64,000 nucleotides of DNA from NCBI GenBank assembly GCA_902622515.1, contig CACNQE010000002.1, positions 1 to 64,000 on the forward strand, read 5' to 3'. Position 1 is the first letter of the stretch; each line of letters opens with the position of its first letter. Both the position numbers and the translations under genes were made by a program. The notes below the pieces were generated by a model. The model was not told where the DNA came from. It saw only the letters and a list, made by a program, of their open reading frames with translations, and did not search any database. The stretch comes from an uncultured SAR116 cluster alpha proteobacterium. GTDB taxonomy: Bacteria; Pseudomonadota; Alphaproteobacteria; Puniceispirillales; Puniceispirillaceae. This document shows, piece by piece, positions 1-9,631 of this stretch.

Positions 1-1403
1 ATCGGCTGTTATTCAATCAAAAGCTGGATATATTAGAAGACGAATTATCATTTTTCACGTCCAGAAATTACCAGTTCAAGGAATTAGATGAAAGCTTGAT
101 TGCCGGCAAATTTGTCTTCAATATAAGCACACGAACTGAAAATGGAATTGAAGTTAAAGATAAACTTTTATGGAGAAAAACAGAGGGAAGTTTTAATTTA
201 CCTCCCGATCTATTTAAAAACTCTTTAATTGTTTTATTTGAAGCAAGCAAAAAATTTCTTGGGCGCCCACTTTATGGCCCCTCCTATCGCTTTGAGGAAA
301 ACAATAATGGGCTTCCAATTATTTATTCAGTAAAACTGGATGAAAACACCTACTCAACTTTTACTATTTGGTTGAATTTAGACGGATTCGTAGAGTACAT
401 AAACTCAGAATACAATAAAAATTTTAAAGATGGGGCAAAAATCGAATTAGTTAAAAACAATGAGCCAAAACATATCTTTACAATTGATAGAATCCCAAGC
501 ATCACACTCAATCTTCTGAGCGAAAAGAGTAACCATTATTTCAACATTTTTAACAACCGTATATATTACAATACCGTATTAGTAGCGCTTCTCAATGTTG
601 TAATATTAACTCTTGTATACTTCTCTATTAAACGGTCATTTAACCGTTTAAATTTAGAAAATTTTAAATATATCAGTTTTTGGAATCAGGAAATCCAAGA
701 TAAAATTTCTTCTGTCCGAGAATTATCATCTAGTTTGTCACACGAACTAAATCAGCCATTAGCAGCATGTGAGATTCTCTTGTCGAATCTTAAATCAGAG
801 GTCTCTAGAAGTGATCCTAATAGTGAAAAAATTAAGGATGTATCAAATAAAATTGCTGACCAACTAGACCGTTGCACACGAATAATTCAGTCAATGAATA
901 CATCAGGACGAGGATTTGATTTACATCCTCAATCTTATTATCTAGAGGATCTGTTTAAGGGGCTCATGCCGTTAATTGAATTACAAGCAGAAAAATATGG
1001 TTTTAAAATAAACTTGGAAATCAATAAAAAATTTAAATTATCTGTTGATAAAACTGCTTTTGAGCAAATTTTATTGAATGTTTCTCGCAATGCCCTGGAA
1101 GCTATGAGTGAAAACCATGAATCAGACAATATATTAAGAATATTTGCTGATTTAAAATCTTCACAAAAAGCTTCTTTGTTCAATGAAAAGTTAAAGATAG
1201 TTGTCTCTGACAGTGGTTTAGGTATTCCAAGGGAACTCAACGATCATATTTTCGAGCCATTTGTTTCAAATAAAAAGGATGGGGTTGGATTAGGATTAAA
1301 TATTGTTAAATCATTAGTAGAGAGAAGTAAGGGAAAGATTTATCATGCTGCTAACAGCAGAGGTGGTTGTGATTTTACCATAGAACTTCCTGTGATGAGT
1401 TAA
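1..1403 (+). CDS. Membrane sensor histidine kinase, 5' end cut by window edge
   Basis: The reading frame is open from base 3, so the gene starts upstream of the window; the TTG at 96 is internal, not the start. A periplasmic-type sensor region precedes one membrane helix (about bases 564-630). The HisKA phospho-acceptor is His at 741-743 in SHELNQPLAA, followed by an HATPase domain with N-box (LLNVSRNALEAM), G1 (SDSGLGIP) and G2 (GVGLGLNIV) motifs. The HELNQPL type of H-box is common in FixL/DctB/TtrS-like kinases. The gene ends 3 bases before the response regulator ATG, so the two form a co-translated pair. Signal unknown. Confidence 0.93.
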   Translation, partial: RLLFNQKLDILEDELSFFTSRNYQFKELDESLIAGKFVFNISTRTENGIEVKDKLLWRKTEGSFNLPPDLFKNSLIVLFEASKKFLGRPLYGPSYRFEENNNGLPIIYSVKLDENTYSTFTIWLNLDGFVEYINSEYNKNFKDGAKIELVKNNEPKHIFTIDRIPSITLNLLSEKSNHYFNIFNNRIYYNTVLVALLNVVILTLVYFSIKRSFNRLNLENFKYISFWNQEIQDKISSVRELSSSLSHELNQPLAACEILLSNLKSEVSRSDPNSEKIKDVSNKIADQLDRCTRIIQSMNTSGRGFDLHPQSYYLEDLFKGLMPLIELQAEKYGFKINLEINKKFKLSVDKTAFEQILLNVSRNALEAMSENHESDNILRIFADLKSSQKASLFNEKLKIVVSDSGLGIPRELNDHIFEPFVSNKKDGVGLGLNIVKSLVERSKGKIYHAANSRGGCDFTIELPVMS

Positions 1404-1406
1404 ACG

Positions 1407-2066
1407 ATGATTACACTCATTGAAGATGATAAAGGTTTGTCAGATGCTCTAATAGGTCTTTTTGAGACAAACAATCTGGAAGCTGAACACTTTGTTTCAG
1501 GAGAAGCATTTCTTGAAAGTTTTGATATAACCACAAAGACAAATAAAGAAGAAAATATTTCAGAGATATCGCCAGGAATTTATATACTCGACATTAGATT
1601 ACCAGGAATTTCCGGAATAGAAATATTCGACGAAATAAATAATAGAGTAAAATTAAATCATCGACCCATTATTATGATGACTGGTCATGGCGATGTTGAG
1701 ATTGCAGTATCTTTGTTAAAAAAAGGTGCCTTTGACTTTTTAACCAAACCAGTGAAAACTGACAATCTAATGTCAACAATTAATAAAGCGTATTCCTCAT
1801 CAAAAGAATTAGTAGATTCAAAAAATTTTATTATTAATTTTGAATTTTTTACAGCTAAATTGACTGCTAGGGAGAAGGAAACTGCTGACTTAATTGCAGC
1901 AAATTACACCAATCGTATTATAGCAGAAACACTAGGTATAAGTGTCCGCACGATAGAATTGCATAGAGCACGAATTTTTGAAAAGATGGAAATTTCAACT
2001 GCAGGTGAATTATCTTCAAAATATGAAAAATATTCTTTTTCTAAAAAATTTTTTGAAAAAAATTAA
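1407..2066 (+). CDS. FixJ/TtrR-type response regulator (REC-LuxR HTH)
   Basis: 219 aa. The N-terminal receiver domain has the acidic pair in LIEDDKG, the phospho-acceptor Asp in YILDIRLPG and the conserved Lys in FLTKPVK. The C-terminal LuxR/FixJ helix-turn-helix (about residues 152-200) contains LTAREKETADLI and SVRTIELHRARIFEKM. It should bind DNA after phosphorylation by the kinase ending 3 bases upstream. A low-complexity, Asn/Glu-rich stretch of about 10 residues sits between beta2 and the Asp strand of the receiver domain. Target genes are unknown; the protease gene just downstream is a natural candidate. Confidence 0.93.
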   Translation: MITLIEDDKGLSDALIGLFETNNLEAEHFVSGEAFLESFDITTKTNKEENISEISPGIYILDIRLPGISGIEIFDEINNRVKLNHRPIIMMTGHGDVEIAVSLLKKGAFDFLTKPVKTDNLMSTINKAYSSSKELVDSKNFIINFEFFTAKLTAREKETADLIAANYTNRIIAETLGISVRTIELHRARIFEKMEISTAGELSSKYEKYSFSKKFFEKN

Positions 2067-2087
2067 TACTAAAATAAAGCAATCAAA

Positions 2088-2831
2088 ATGATCCTATCAC
2101 GAATTTTAAAAATAGTATGTTTTATTTTGTTTGTGTGCGTATCATACGCTACTTTTGCAAATGATAATGCTCCTCGAAAAATTACTGTAAATGAAAAAAC
2201 TTCTGTTGCTAGTGGTTTTTTTGTCACTGATGATGGCTATTTAGTCACAGCTTATCATGCCATTGCAAATTTTAATGAAATAATAGTTCTATTGGCCAAA
2301 AATCGAGCTATCGAAGCAAAGGTTGTAAAATACGACGATCAACTAGACTTAGCTTTATTAAAAATCAATTCCATAACACCTTTTGTTTATTTATCCCATT
2401 CCAAATCTGTTCCAGCAGGCATGGATGTAGTAACAATTGGATATCCACAAGTAGCGTTTTTAGGAATTACACCAAAAATTACGCGAGGAATTGTAAATAG
2501 TAACACTGGACTTCAGGATGATAAGAATTCATTCCAGTTTAGCGCTGAAGTCCAGCAAGGAAATTCAGGGGGTCCATTAGTAGCACCCGGCGGAACAATC
2601 GTCGGTGTTGTGCAATCGAAGTTAGATGCATTAAAACTGTCTGAAAAAACAAATGATCTCACACAAAATGTGAACTTTGCAACAAAAAGTGCCATATTAA
2701 TAGATTTTTTGTCTTTCTTGCCAAATTTACCCTCAACACAACCACTAGATCCTGACCAACCTCTTAAGGCAATCAGAATTTATCAGGAATTGGAGAAGTC
2801 GGTTGTCCCAATTATCGCAAGGAACAGATAG
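2088..2831 (+). CDS. Periplasmic trypsin-like serine protease (HtrA/S1C-like, no PDZ)
   Basis: 247 aa with a signal peptide (hydrophobic to about residue 23, cleavage near TFA-ND). The chymotrypsin fold carries a complete triad: His in TAYHAI, Asp in QLDLALLKI and Ser in GNSGGPL. It resembles the catalytic domain of DegP/DegS but lacks any PDZ domain; the last 50 residues look linker-like. It starts 21 bases after the response regulator with only a weak ribosome site, so it may be part of the same unit. Substrate unknown; a role in envelope stress is inference. Confidence 0.88.
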   Translation: MILSRILKIVCFILFVCVSYATFANDNAPRKITVNEKTSVASGFFVTDDGYLVTAYHAIANFNEIIVLLAKNRAIEAKVVKYDDQLDLALLKINSITPFVYLSHSKSVPAGMDVVTIGYPQVAFLGITPKITRGIVNSNTGLQDDKNSFQFSAEVQQGNSGGPLVAPGGTIVGVVQSKLDALKLSEKTNDLTQNVNFATKSAILIDFLSFLPNLPSTQPLDPDQPLKAIRIYQELEKSVVPIIARNR

Positions 2832-2855
2832 ATTAGTGGCCTGTCAGGTTGTAAT

Positions 2856-4817
2856 TTATTTTGTTTGGGCTGTGTAAACCCCATCCCAATCTTTTGGCAC
2901 TGGTAATTCTAAAAGCTCATCAAGTCTCTCATCCATTAGTTTTGAAAACTGAAATATAGAGCTATTTTCATCTTGAAAATTTTGTTTGATTGCTTTCTTA
3001 GCCTCTTTAAATTTTCCTTCTCTGAACAACCTTAGATAATCCCCCACAATTTTTAACTCCTTATCAGACGCCTCTGCCTCTAAAAGTCCAAAAATAGTCT
3101 CAGGATCTGTTTTTCCCTTCACTCTGATTTTGTCAATCTCTAACACTATTTCTTTTTTATCCAGAACTGCCTTAGCCGTATTTTTGCATAGAACAGTAGT
3201 AATGCCATAACCTTTGGTTTGTCCTTCTAGTCTTGACGCAAGATTTACAACATCCCCTAATACTGTGTAGTCAAAACGCTGTTTAGAGCCCATGTTGCCT
3301 ACAACACACTCACCAGTCGCAACACCTATTCCAATTCTCAAGTCAAATGACACTTGCCCCTGCGCGCTGATAATATCATTAACTTTATATATGGTTTTCA
3401 TCATTTTTTGAGCTGCTTGGATTGCTAGTTCTGCATGTTTAGGGTTTTCAATAGGGGCATTCCAAAATGCCATGATACAATCCCCCATATATTTATCAAT
3501 TGTTCCACCACACTCTAAAATATCATTTGTTAACTCAGTCAATAAGGTATTTATCACTTCTGCCAAAACTTCAGGTTTTTCCTTAAGAGCTTCAGAAATT
3601 GCAGTAAACCCTCTTACATCACAAAACATAATTGTCATTTTTCTCTTTTCACCACCCAGGGTTAATTTATCTGGGTCAGCAATCAAAGCATCAACCATAT
3701 CAGGAGCTAGATATTGTGCAAAGGCACCTTTAATCTGTCGCTTTTGTTTTCCTTCTGTAAGATAAGCGTGCGCCCCTGAAGCAACGAAGCTAAAAACAAA
3801 TGACGGAATAGCCGCGAATGAAGTGAGAAAATATCCTTGTTGCCATGTTATTATTGAGGCTCCAAAGGCCCCTGCTCCAGAAACCAGCAGAATTCCTGCT
3901 GAAAAAAAAGGGTTAAATGTTTGTGTGGCAAGAAACCCGATGACTGCCATAAAAGCCAAAAATAGGATTTTTTGCTCTATTGATGGATTAATAATCCAAC
4001 TTTCGTTTAATATGTTATGGAGCATGTTTGCGTGAACTTCTACTCCTGGAGATAAGCGGGCATTAAACCGAGTATGTGGAGTAGGAAATGCATCTACTTG
4101 ACTCTGCTGAACATCTGGGGTGGCTTTTACGTCAAGTCCTATCAACACATATTTATTTTCCACAGCACCTTGTTCTATGCCATCTTCCAAAAAAAATTGA
4201 TAATAGGAAAGATAGTTAAAGGAATGATCCTCTCCTATATAGTTAATTATTCTTGAGCGTTCTGATGGAACCTCATCCATCTGTGCTGCAACTGAAGATA
4301 GTGTTCCTTCAAATGACGGAAAATATCTAATTACTCTGTCATTATCTTGGTCAACTCCTGCAAGACCAACCCTTGCGCCAGCCTCTTCAAAATCAATAAA
4401 GGGCCGAGTTTCAATCACACCTGTCATAAAACCATCATCAACAGCAGTAAGGTCTGATGCCAAAATCACATTATCTGCCATTGAGATCGCCTCTGCAAAA
4501 TACCCATCTGATTCTGGTTCAGAGGGCTCTGCGAATACCACATCAAAAATAATATCACGGGCCCCTTCCTCAACCAAACGCTCTACTAGCATGCCATGGA
4601 GTTCTCGAGGCCAGGGCCATTGTGTTTCAAAAGCTGAAAATGAGCTCTCATCTATCGCTACGACTACAATATCAGTTGCTGGCGCGTTGGACGGGCTTAT
4701 TACGTTTAGCACGTCTATATTAAGCCGCTCTGCCGTCCCGAGAAGTACAAAGTAGGAAAATATATTACCTAGTAAAGCTGCGGCTAGGGCTGTTTTCCAT
4801 TGTTTACCAAATTTCAC
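2856..4817 (-). CDS. CHASE2-domain class III adenylate cyclase
   Basis: 653 aa, GTG start. An N-terminal helix (about 9-27) leads into a periplasmic CHASE2 sensor domain (about 35-270), then three membrane helices (about 283-355) and a cytoplasmic class III cyclase domain (about 390-575). Both metal-binding Asp are visible (MFCDVRGF and KYMGDCIMAF), as are the Lys of TIDKYMGD and the Asp of TVLGDVVNLASRLE typical of ATP specificity. Expected product: cAMP. The TAGTG junction at 4815-4819 overlaps the stop of the upstream FecR gene by one base, and AGGAG lies about 10 bases before the GTG, so translation is probably coupled. A C-terminal tail of about 70 residues follows the catalytic domain. 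Confidence 0.95.
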   Translation of the reverse strand: MKFGKQWKTALAAALLGNIFSYFVLLGTAERLNIDVLNVISPSNAPATDIVVVAIDESSFSAFETQWPWPRELHGMLVERLVEEGARDIIFDVVFAEPSEPESDGYFAEAISMADNVILASDLTAVDDGFMTGVIETRPFIDFEEAGARVGLAGVDQDNDRVIRYFPSFEGTLSSVAAQMDEVPSERSRIINYIGEDHSFNYLSYYQFFLEDGIEQGAVENKYVLIGLDVKATPDVQQSQVDAFPTPHTRFNARLSPGVEVHANMLHNILNESWIINPSIEQKILFLAFMAVIGFLATQTFNPFFSAGILLVSGAGAFGASIITWQQGYFLTSFAAIPSFVFSFVASGAHAYLTEGKQKRQIKGAFAQYLAPDMVDALIADPDKLTLGGEKRKMTIMFCDVRGFTAISEALKEKPEVLAEVINTLLTELTNDILECGGTIDKYMGDCIMAFWNAPIENPKHAELAIQAAQKMMKTIYKVNDIISAQGQVSFDLRIGIGVATGECVVGNMGSKQRFDYTVLGDVVNLASRLEGQTKGYGITTVLCKNTAKAVLDKKEIVLEIDKIRVKGKTDPETIFGLLEAEASDKELKIVGDYLRLFREGKFKEAKKAIKQNFQDENSSIFQFSKLMDERLDELLELPVPKDWDGVYTAQTK

Positions 4818-7800
4818 TAAAAATAACTCCTGTAAGTAAGAGTTATCTTGTATTCATTGGGATCGGCATTTTCATAGGTGTAGGAATGTATAAAATCTGC
4901 AGCAAATTCCCCATTTCCTATTGCCCGTGTATAATTAACTTTCTGACCACTTTTATCGTAGGGTGTTCCATAAGCAGTAGATACAATACCGGTCATATGG
5001 TAGGCTAAAGCCGCTACGAGAAAATCATCATAACGTTTAGTTATACCAATATGTGCTAATGTTTCTGGTATATCAGTTACACGTCCAAAAACTCCCTCTT
5101 CGTCATATCCAGGATGGTCAATAACCTTGCCATCCAAAAATTCAATTCCTGAGTAAATACTTAATGAATCTGACAGTAAAGACTCAGCTTTTACGCTAGA
5201 GGTTTTAAATCTTGCTGCAGCAAAAGAATTAGAAGGAGTATAAATCCTATTTGCATTAGGATTATTAAATTTGTTTAGGGTAAAATTCTCTAATAAATCA
5301 GCGTTCCATTGTTCTCTAAAAATAATGTATACTGGGTTATTTTCAATCTCAAATTCATCAAAATTGACATATAATCTTGTTTGTTCAGACATTTGATATC
5401 TAAAATGTGCTGATGCCTGATTTATATGCCCACCAGAATTCATAAACTCATATCGTGTCGCAACTCCTGCAATATCATCAATATGCAAAGATGCTTGTTT
5501 AAGAGGATGGTAATCTTGAATAACGGCCAATGAATACCCCAACTTTTCGTTTTCACTTGATATGCCTAATGCAGGTCGAACCTTGATCTGGCTCACATTG
5601 GATGTAACACCTGTTTGGGCAACTGAATCTAAGCTAAGTGATTGCTTAAAATCTCTATCATATAAAAGACCCCTCAGTCTAAATTCACGTATATAATTAG
5701 GCTTTGTGTCCTTAAAACTAAATGAAACAACCCAATCATATTCATCATTTTTAATATTTTCTATGCGTTCTGAATATGCTGTTGAAAGATCACTACACGC
5801 CGTTGAACTTGTGGGATCTGTAACTGTATAATCAGATTCTGCCTGCCTGTAGGCCCCTTCTGCTGCCCAGGATAATTCATTATTATCAAGTTTTACCCCA
5901 ACCTCGCCAACCCCAAATTCTCCAGCAACGGTCTTCATTTTATCAACACCAGTGCAACCGCCAGATACATTAATAGATATTTCTGCATCACCATTTTCTG
6001 CAGCCAAACTATTTAGGAAAATTGATTTATCTTTCCTGAAGGAAACACCAAAATCCACTCTAGAAGTTGTATCTTCAATCGGAAACGTACCATCGGTTTC
6101 GAAGGGAACGATATTGGCTGTAATGAAACGGTTTGTATCAAATCCGTCACGCCATCCGAGACCAAAAAATCCTAGTCCAAATGTCGATGTATCTGTATCG
6201 TCACTTTCATAATATGCGTCCCTATGAGTTTGAAATACGCCGATATCAGTAAGATAGCTAAATTCTTTGTTTCCATCCACTTTACGTCCATTAGTTCCAA
6301 ATTTAAGAGCTATGTCACTATTTTCTTCACCAAGACCAACTTTTATCTCTCTATAACCATAATCACCAGGCCGAGCTATAACATCCGGACTGTCCCGCCT
6401 GGAACCAAACGTCTGACTATCTAGTGTGAAGCCCCTGATATATTGTGAATTCCTCTCTAGCGCACTAGGTGCTGTTGCAGCCCTAAAAAGATAGCTACCA
6501 GCCCATTTTTGATCTTTTGTTTTCTGAGCAGATTCTCTCGCATGATTAGGAAGTCCAACCTCTAAAAAACGTCTTCCAACGTTAGCACCACCTTGCTGGT
6601 CATTAGCTAATTGTCCCCAACTAGTTTCATTAGTGGTTCGTTCTATCGCTTGTCTGGCATGATAAATAGCCTTCCCTGATTCGAGCTGTGCTGAATATAT
6701 TTGAGATGCGACAATGTGCGGTAACGGGTCTTTATCATCAAGTTTAATCGCTCTTTCCAATTGAGTTATAGCTTGGGATACTTCGTTAGCATGGAGGTGC
6801 GCAATTGCCATAAAAACGTATGATTTTGCATAATTTGGTTCTATCGCTAACGCCTGCACAAAAAAGTCAATAGCTTCTTGGTGCTTTCCATCTTTAAGCT
6901 CAACAATTCCAAGAGCAACTAGCATATCAATCTGATTTGGGTCAGATTGTAATACTATTTCAGCTTCTTTTCTTGCCTCTTCTAATTGATACCTATAACT
7001 AAAATATTGTGCTTTTCCGGCTGCTAGAGAGTTAGTCTTACCTCCTAATTTTTCAGCAAGCTTTAACACACCTAAAGCATAATCATAGTTCCCATTGGCT
7101 ATTTCAATCTGCGAAATTTTAATTAAGGGTTTTTGCCAATAGGGGTCATATGTGTTGGCTCTTTTAAAATATTCCAATGCACTTGACGCATCCCCTTTAG
7201 CTAGCTCTATCTCAGCTAAAAGTGAATAGAAGCTGGCCTTGCTTTGGGCCTTTTCTACGCCCTGAAACAGCTTTTTTGTTGCTAAATCATAGTCTCCATT
7301 TGAAAAGCTAAATTTTCCTTCAAGGTATAATCTACCAGATGAGGCTGGTATCTCGTTCAGAATTTGCAGACCGGTTTTAACATCTCCCAAAGCAAAATTT
7401 GAGTCTGCTTTAATCAATTTTGCCCAAATATTCCACTTTCCGTCTGGCAAAATGTTAGGGTCTATTTTTACAAGACAACTTGGGTTTCTGTTTTCAATAC
7501 TTTCCAAAAAGCGTTCTGGTGTCACCATCTCGTTTAATTCACAAGCGGTTGTCCTTTCTGACGGGTCAACAACGGAAAGTCTACTTGTTTTTTCAAGTTT
7601 ATCTCCGACATTCTCAGGAGCATAAGCAAAAGGTTCCACCTCATATTTAAATATGAACTGAAGATATTCAGCAGGATTAAGAAGCTTATTAACGGAGATT
7701 ACACCACTACTAGTAACATTTGCGATTTGTCCATTTTCAATTTCTTTAGTTATACCATCATTTCCAGCAAGTTTTATTTCACCTTCTAAAACAGCCAAAC

Positions 7801-8224
7801 TCGAACTTGAGTCCTTGAGAACTTCAATTACCCATTCGGTACCTCTAATAGACGCAACCGCATTTGGGGCTTTAACCGTAATTTTTGCAGGTTTTTTATT
7901 CGTTTTAGACCAAATTTTACCTAATTTTAAGTTTACTTGCGTTTGCTCTTTCTTTGCTTGATAATTAAGTTGAAATTCAGCATTCCGAGATATTTTAGTT
8001 TGAGTTCTATTAGGCAATAAAATAATTGCTGAAGCTTTGGGCCCAGTTCTAATCCAAGAGCCAGTTTTCACTAACTGCCCCTCGTCCACTATATTCCATA
8101 ATTTTTGGTCAACTGAGGTTTCAACTAAGCCTTTAAAAGATAAAATTTTAAAGTCCTCAGATAATGCAACACTGCTTATCAATGCAAAAATAATACCCAG
8201 AAGAGTAATGCGAATATAATTCAT
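4817..8224 (-). CDS. FecR-domain / TPR / outer-membrane barrel protein
   Basis: 1135 aa with a signal peptide (MNYIRITLLGIIFALISSVA). After it comes a FecR-type domain (about 45-165, with ASIRGTEW typical of the family), a long TPR solenoid (about 285-560) and a beta-rich region of about 500 residues ending in the aromatic residue Phe. That ending, and alternating-strand composition, suggest an outer-membrane barrel similar in layout to PgaA/NfrA-like proteins. It lies directly upstream of, and overlaps, the CHASE2 cyclase gene. I infer an envelope sensor or polymer-handling protein that informs the cyclase; no direct evidence for the ligand. Confidence 0.85.
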   Translation of the reverse strand: MNYIRITLLGIIFALISSVALSEDFKILSFKGLVETSVDQKLWNIVDEGQLVKTGSWIRTGPKASAIILLPNRTQTKISRNAEFQLNYQAKKEQTQVNLKLGKIWSKTNKKPAKITVKAPNAVASIRGTEWVIEVLKDSSSSLAVLEGEIKLAGNDGITKEIENGQIANVTSSGVISVNKLLNPAEYLQFIFKYEVEPFAYAPENVGDKLEKTSRLSVVDPSERTTACELNEMVTPERFLESIENRNPSCLVKIDPNILPDGKWNIWAKLIKADSNFALGDVKTGLQILNEIPASSGRLYLEGKFSFSNGDYDLATKKLFQGVEKAQSKASFYSLLAEIELAKGDASSALEYFKRANTYDPYWQKPLIKISQIEIANGNYDYALGVLKLAEKLGGKTNSLAAGKAQYFSYRYQLEEARKEAEIVLQSDPNQIDMLVALGIVELKDGKHQEAIDFFVQALAIEPNYAKSYVFMAIAHLHANEVSQAITQLERAIKLDDKDPLPHIVASQIYSAQLESGKAIYHARQAIERTTNETSWGQLANDQQGGANVGRRFLEVGLPNHARESAQKTKDQKWAGSYLFRAATAPSALERNSQYIRGFTLDSQTFGSRRDSPDVIARPGDYGYREIKVGLGEENSDIALKFGTNGRKVDGNKEFSYLTDIGVFQTHRDAYYESDDTDTSTFGLGFFGLGWRDGFDTNRFITANIVPFETDGTFPIEDTTSRVDFGVSFRKDKSIFLNSLAAENGDAEISINVSGGCTGVDKMKTVAGEFGVGEVGVKLDNNELSWAAEGAYRQAESDYTVTDPTSSTACSDLSTAYSERIENIKNDEYDWVVSFSFKDTKPNYIREFRLRGLLYDRDFKQSLSLDSVAQTGVTSNVSQIKVRPALGISSENEKLGYSLAVIQDYHPLKQASLHIDDIAGVATRYEFMNSGGHINQASAHFRYQMSEQTRLYVNFDEFEIENNPVYIIFREQWNADLLENFTLNKFNNPNANRIYTPSNSFAAARFKTSSVKAESLLSDSLSIYSGIEFLDGKVIDHPGYDEEGVFGRVTDIPETLAHIGITKRYDDFLVAALAYHMTGIVSTAYGTPYDKSGQKVNYTRAIGNGEFAADFIHSYTYENADPNEYKITLTYRSYF

Positions 8225-8303
8225 AACGTAATACTTTTTTCAACTTAAATAACGAAACGATAACAGAAATGTATCATGCCACATAGAGTTATTTTTTATC
8301 TAT

Positions 8304-8332
8304 TTGCATGTTATTTAAGATAAACCTATTAT
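8304..8332 (+). promoter_or_regulatory. Candidate sigma-70 promoter for the lipoprotein hydrolase
   Basis: TTGCAT at 8304-8309 and TATTAT at 8327-8332 are 17 bases apart, 36 bases before the GTG start at 8368. The -35 match is weak and the region is AT-rich, so this is only a candidate. Confidence 0.35.
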
Positions 8333-8367
8333 AAAAGCCTTATTTCGACTTACTAATTGGTGAAACT

Positions 8368-9186
8368 GTGTCTAAACTAGCGGGTTATTTTCCACATATT
8401 TTTGTAATTATTTTACTACTTTCATCCTGCTCATCAGCAAATACAATTACGAATAAATCTGGCTCATCCCAATTTCTTTTAGTTGAGAAAAAATTCGCAC
8501 ACTATCCTAAAGAAACCCGAAACATACAATCCCTGCCTTTTAGTCATGAAAGTAAAATTATTATCTGGCTGCATGGGACGAAAAGACCCGCAGTTCCAAG
8601 CAATCATAAATGTGATGTTGATTTACCGCCAAAGAGTTTAATGCTCGCTGCTAATAAACTTGATTTTTCTGTGTATTATCTTTGTTCGGTGGCTACTGAT
8701 GGTTCGGAAAAAGGCTCGTTTATATACAAACGAGTTTCTGAATTGGAAAAATTATTAAACCAGTTAAGCCAAGTGGGAATCCATAATGAGAATATTTTCC
8801 TTTCTGGTTTTTCCGCAGGTGGATGGACGGCATTGATGGCCGCTAGGGCTTTGCCAAACCGTTTTAATAGAGGTGTTTTATTTGCTCCAGCTTTTGCAGG
8901 CCCTCGTTATGAGACTAACATTTTCCCAATTTGGCGCAAAGTTTTAAGACCTAAACAAATTAATGAGATTTTAGAAGCTGAGAGACTGGAGTTCCTTATT
9001 TTTGCATATAGTGATGACCCGTTTAATAGACCTGAAGATTTAAATGTTTTTCTCAAACCTGATAAATTATACCCAAAAATAATTGGGTATACATGTAAAA
9101 AAGGTCACTTTACTTATAGGAAAGATTGCAAAAGTAAGAAAACTTACGAAGAAATTCTAAATTTCTTTCAAGAATCAGATTCTTGA
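8368..9186 (+). CDS. Alpha/beta-hydrolase-like lipoprotein
   Basis: 272 aa, GTG start. A lipobox (LLSSC, Cys about residue 21) predicts a lipid-anchored envelope protein. The nucleophile elbow is GFSAGG in FLSGFSAGGWTALMAA (about 148-160), and HGTKRP matches an oxyanion loop after the first strand. The C-terminal GHFTYR holds a candidate catalytic His. The family resembles serine esterases or peptidases; substrate unknown. Its stop codon lies inside a perfect palindrome shared with the convergent gene at 9168-9566. Confidence 0.8.
   Translation: MSKLAGYFPHIFVIILLLSSCSSANTITNKSGSSQFLLVEKKFAHYPKETRNIQSLPFSHESKIIIWLHGTKRPAVPSNHKCDVDLPPKSLMLAANKLDFSVYYLCSVATDGSEKGSFIYKRVSELEKLLNQLSQVGIHNENIFLSGFSAGGWTALMAARALPNRFNRGVLFAPAFAGPRYETNIFPIWRKVLRPKQINEILEAERLEFLIFAYSDDPFNRPEDLNVFLKPDKLYPKIIGYTCKKGHFTYRKDCKSKKTYEEILNFFQESDS
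9168..9186. repeat. Perfect palindrome containing both convergent stop codons
   Basis: TCAAGAATCAGATTCTTGA has 9-base arms around a single A. The plus-strand TGA (9184-9186) and minus-strand TGA (9170-9168) are mirror images, so both proteins end in QESDS. No T-tract follows on either strand, so it is not a canonical Rho-independent terminator. Confidence 0.9.
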
Positions 9187-9566
9187 TTGGCCGTTTCAAT
9201 ATCTGAATTTGTAACATTTTCTTTTGTGGTGGTTTTTTTCAACAACCCACGAATGCGTGTTACCAAAACTCTGGTTAAACCAGTTACAAAAGGATCGGAT
9301 TTGGATAATTTATTGTTAAACTCATGTTGGCTGATTTTAATCAAATTTGCATCGCTCAATGCGTCTGCCCTTCCTGCGCGCAAGGATTTATCTATGACAC
9401 CCATTTCTCCAAATATTTCATTTTCACCAAGAGTAAAATCTGGTTTTTCTGAATTATTGGTTGGAAGAAAAATTCCTATTTCCCCAGAAACGATTAGATA
9501 AACCGAGTCAGCTTTAGCTCCAGATTCAAAAATTGTCTCATTTTTTTTTACAACAATTTTTTTCAT
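9168..9566 (-). CDS. Single-domain cyclic-nucleotide-binding protein
   Basis: 132 aa, essentially one CNB (CRP-like) domain with no helix-turn-helix or other effector. The beta-barrel start (VKKNETIFESGAKADSVYLIVSGEIGIF) and the phosphate-binding cassette (FGEMGVIDKSLRAGRADAL) are clear, including the Gly-Glu and Arg that contact the cyclic phosphate. A charged tail of about 20 residues follows. It sits 65 bases downstream of the PII-like genes on the same strand and 4 kb from a cAMP-forming cyclase. It probably acts by binding another protein; the partner is not visible. Confidence 0.85.
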   Translation of the reverse strand: MKKIVVKKNETIFESGAKADSVYLIVSGEIGIFLPTNNSEKPDFTLGENEIFGEMGVIDKSLRAGRADALSDANLIKISQHEFNNKLSKSDPFVTGLTRVLVTRIRGLLKKTTTKENVTNSDIETANQESDS

Positions 9567-9631
9567 AAAAAATCGTCCATTCTTGCACCAGTATCTTAAT
9601 AATACTTTTTAAATGATATGCAGCAATAAAT

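Noticed and set aside
9590-9610. AGTAT/ATACT hairpin followed by T5 upstream of the CNB gene
   Set aside because: Five A-T-rich pairs, pointing in the plus direction away from any plus-strand gene end; likely chance.
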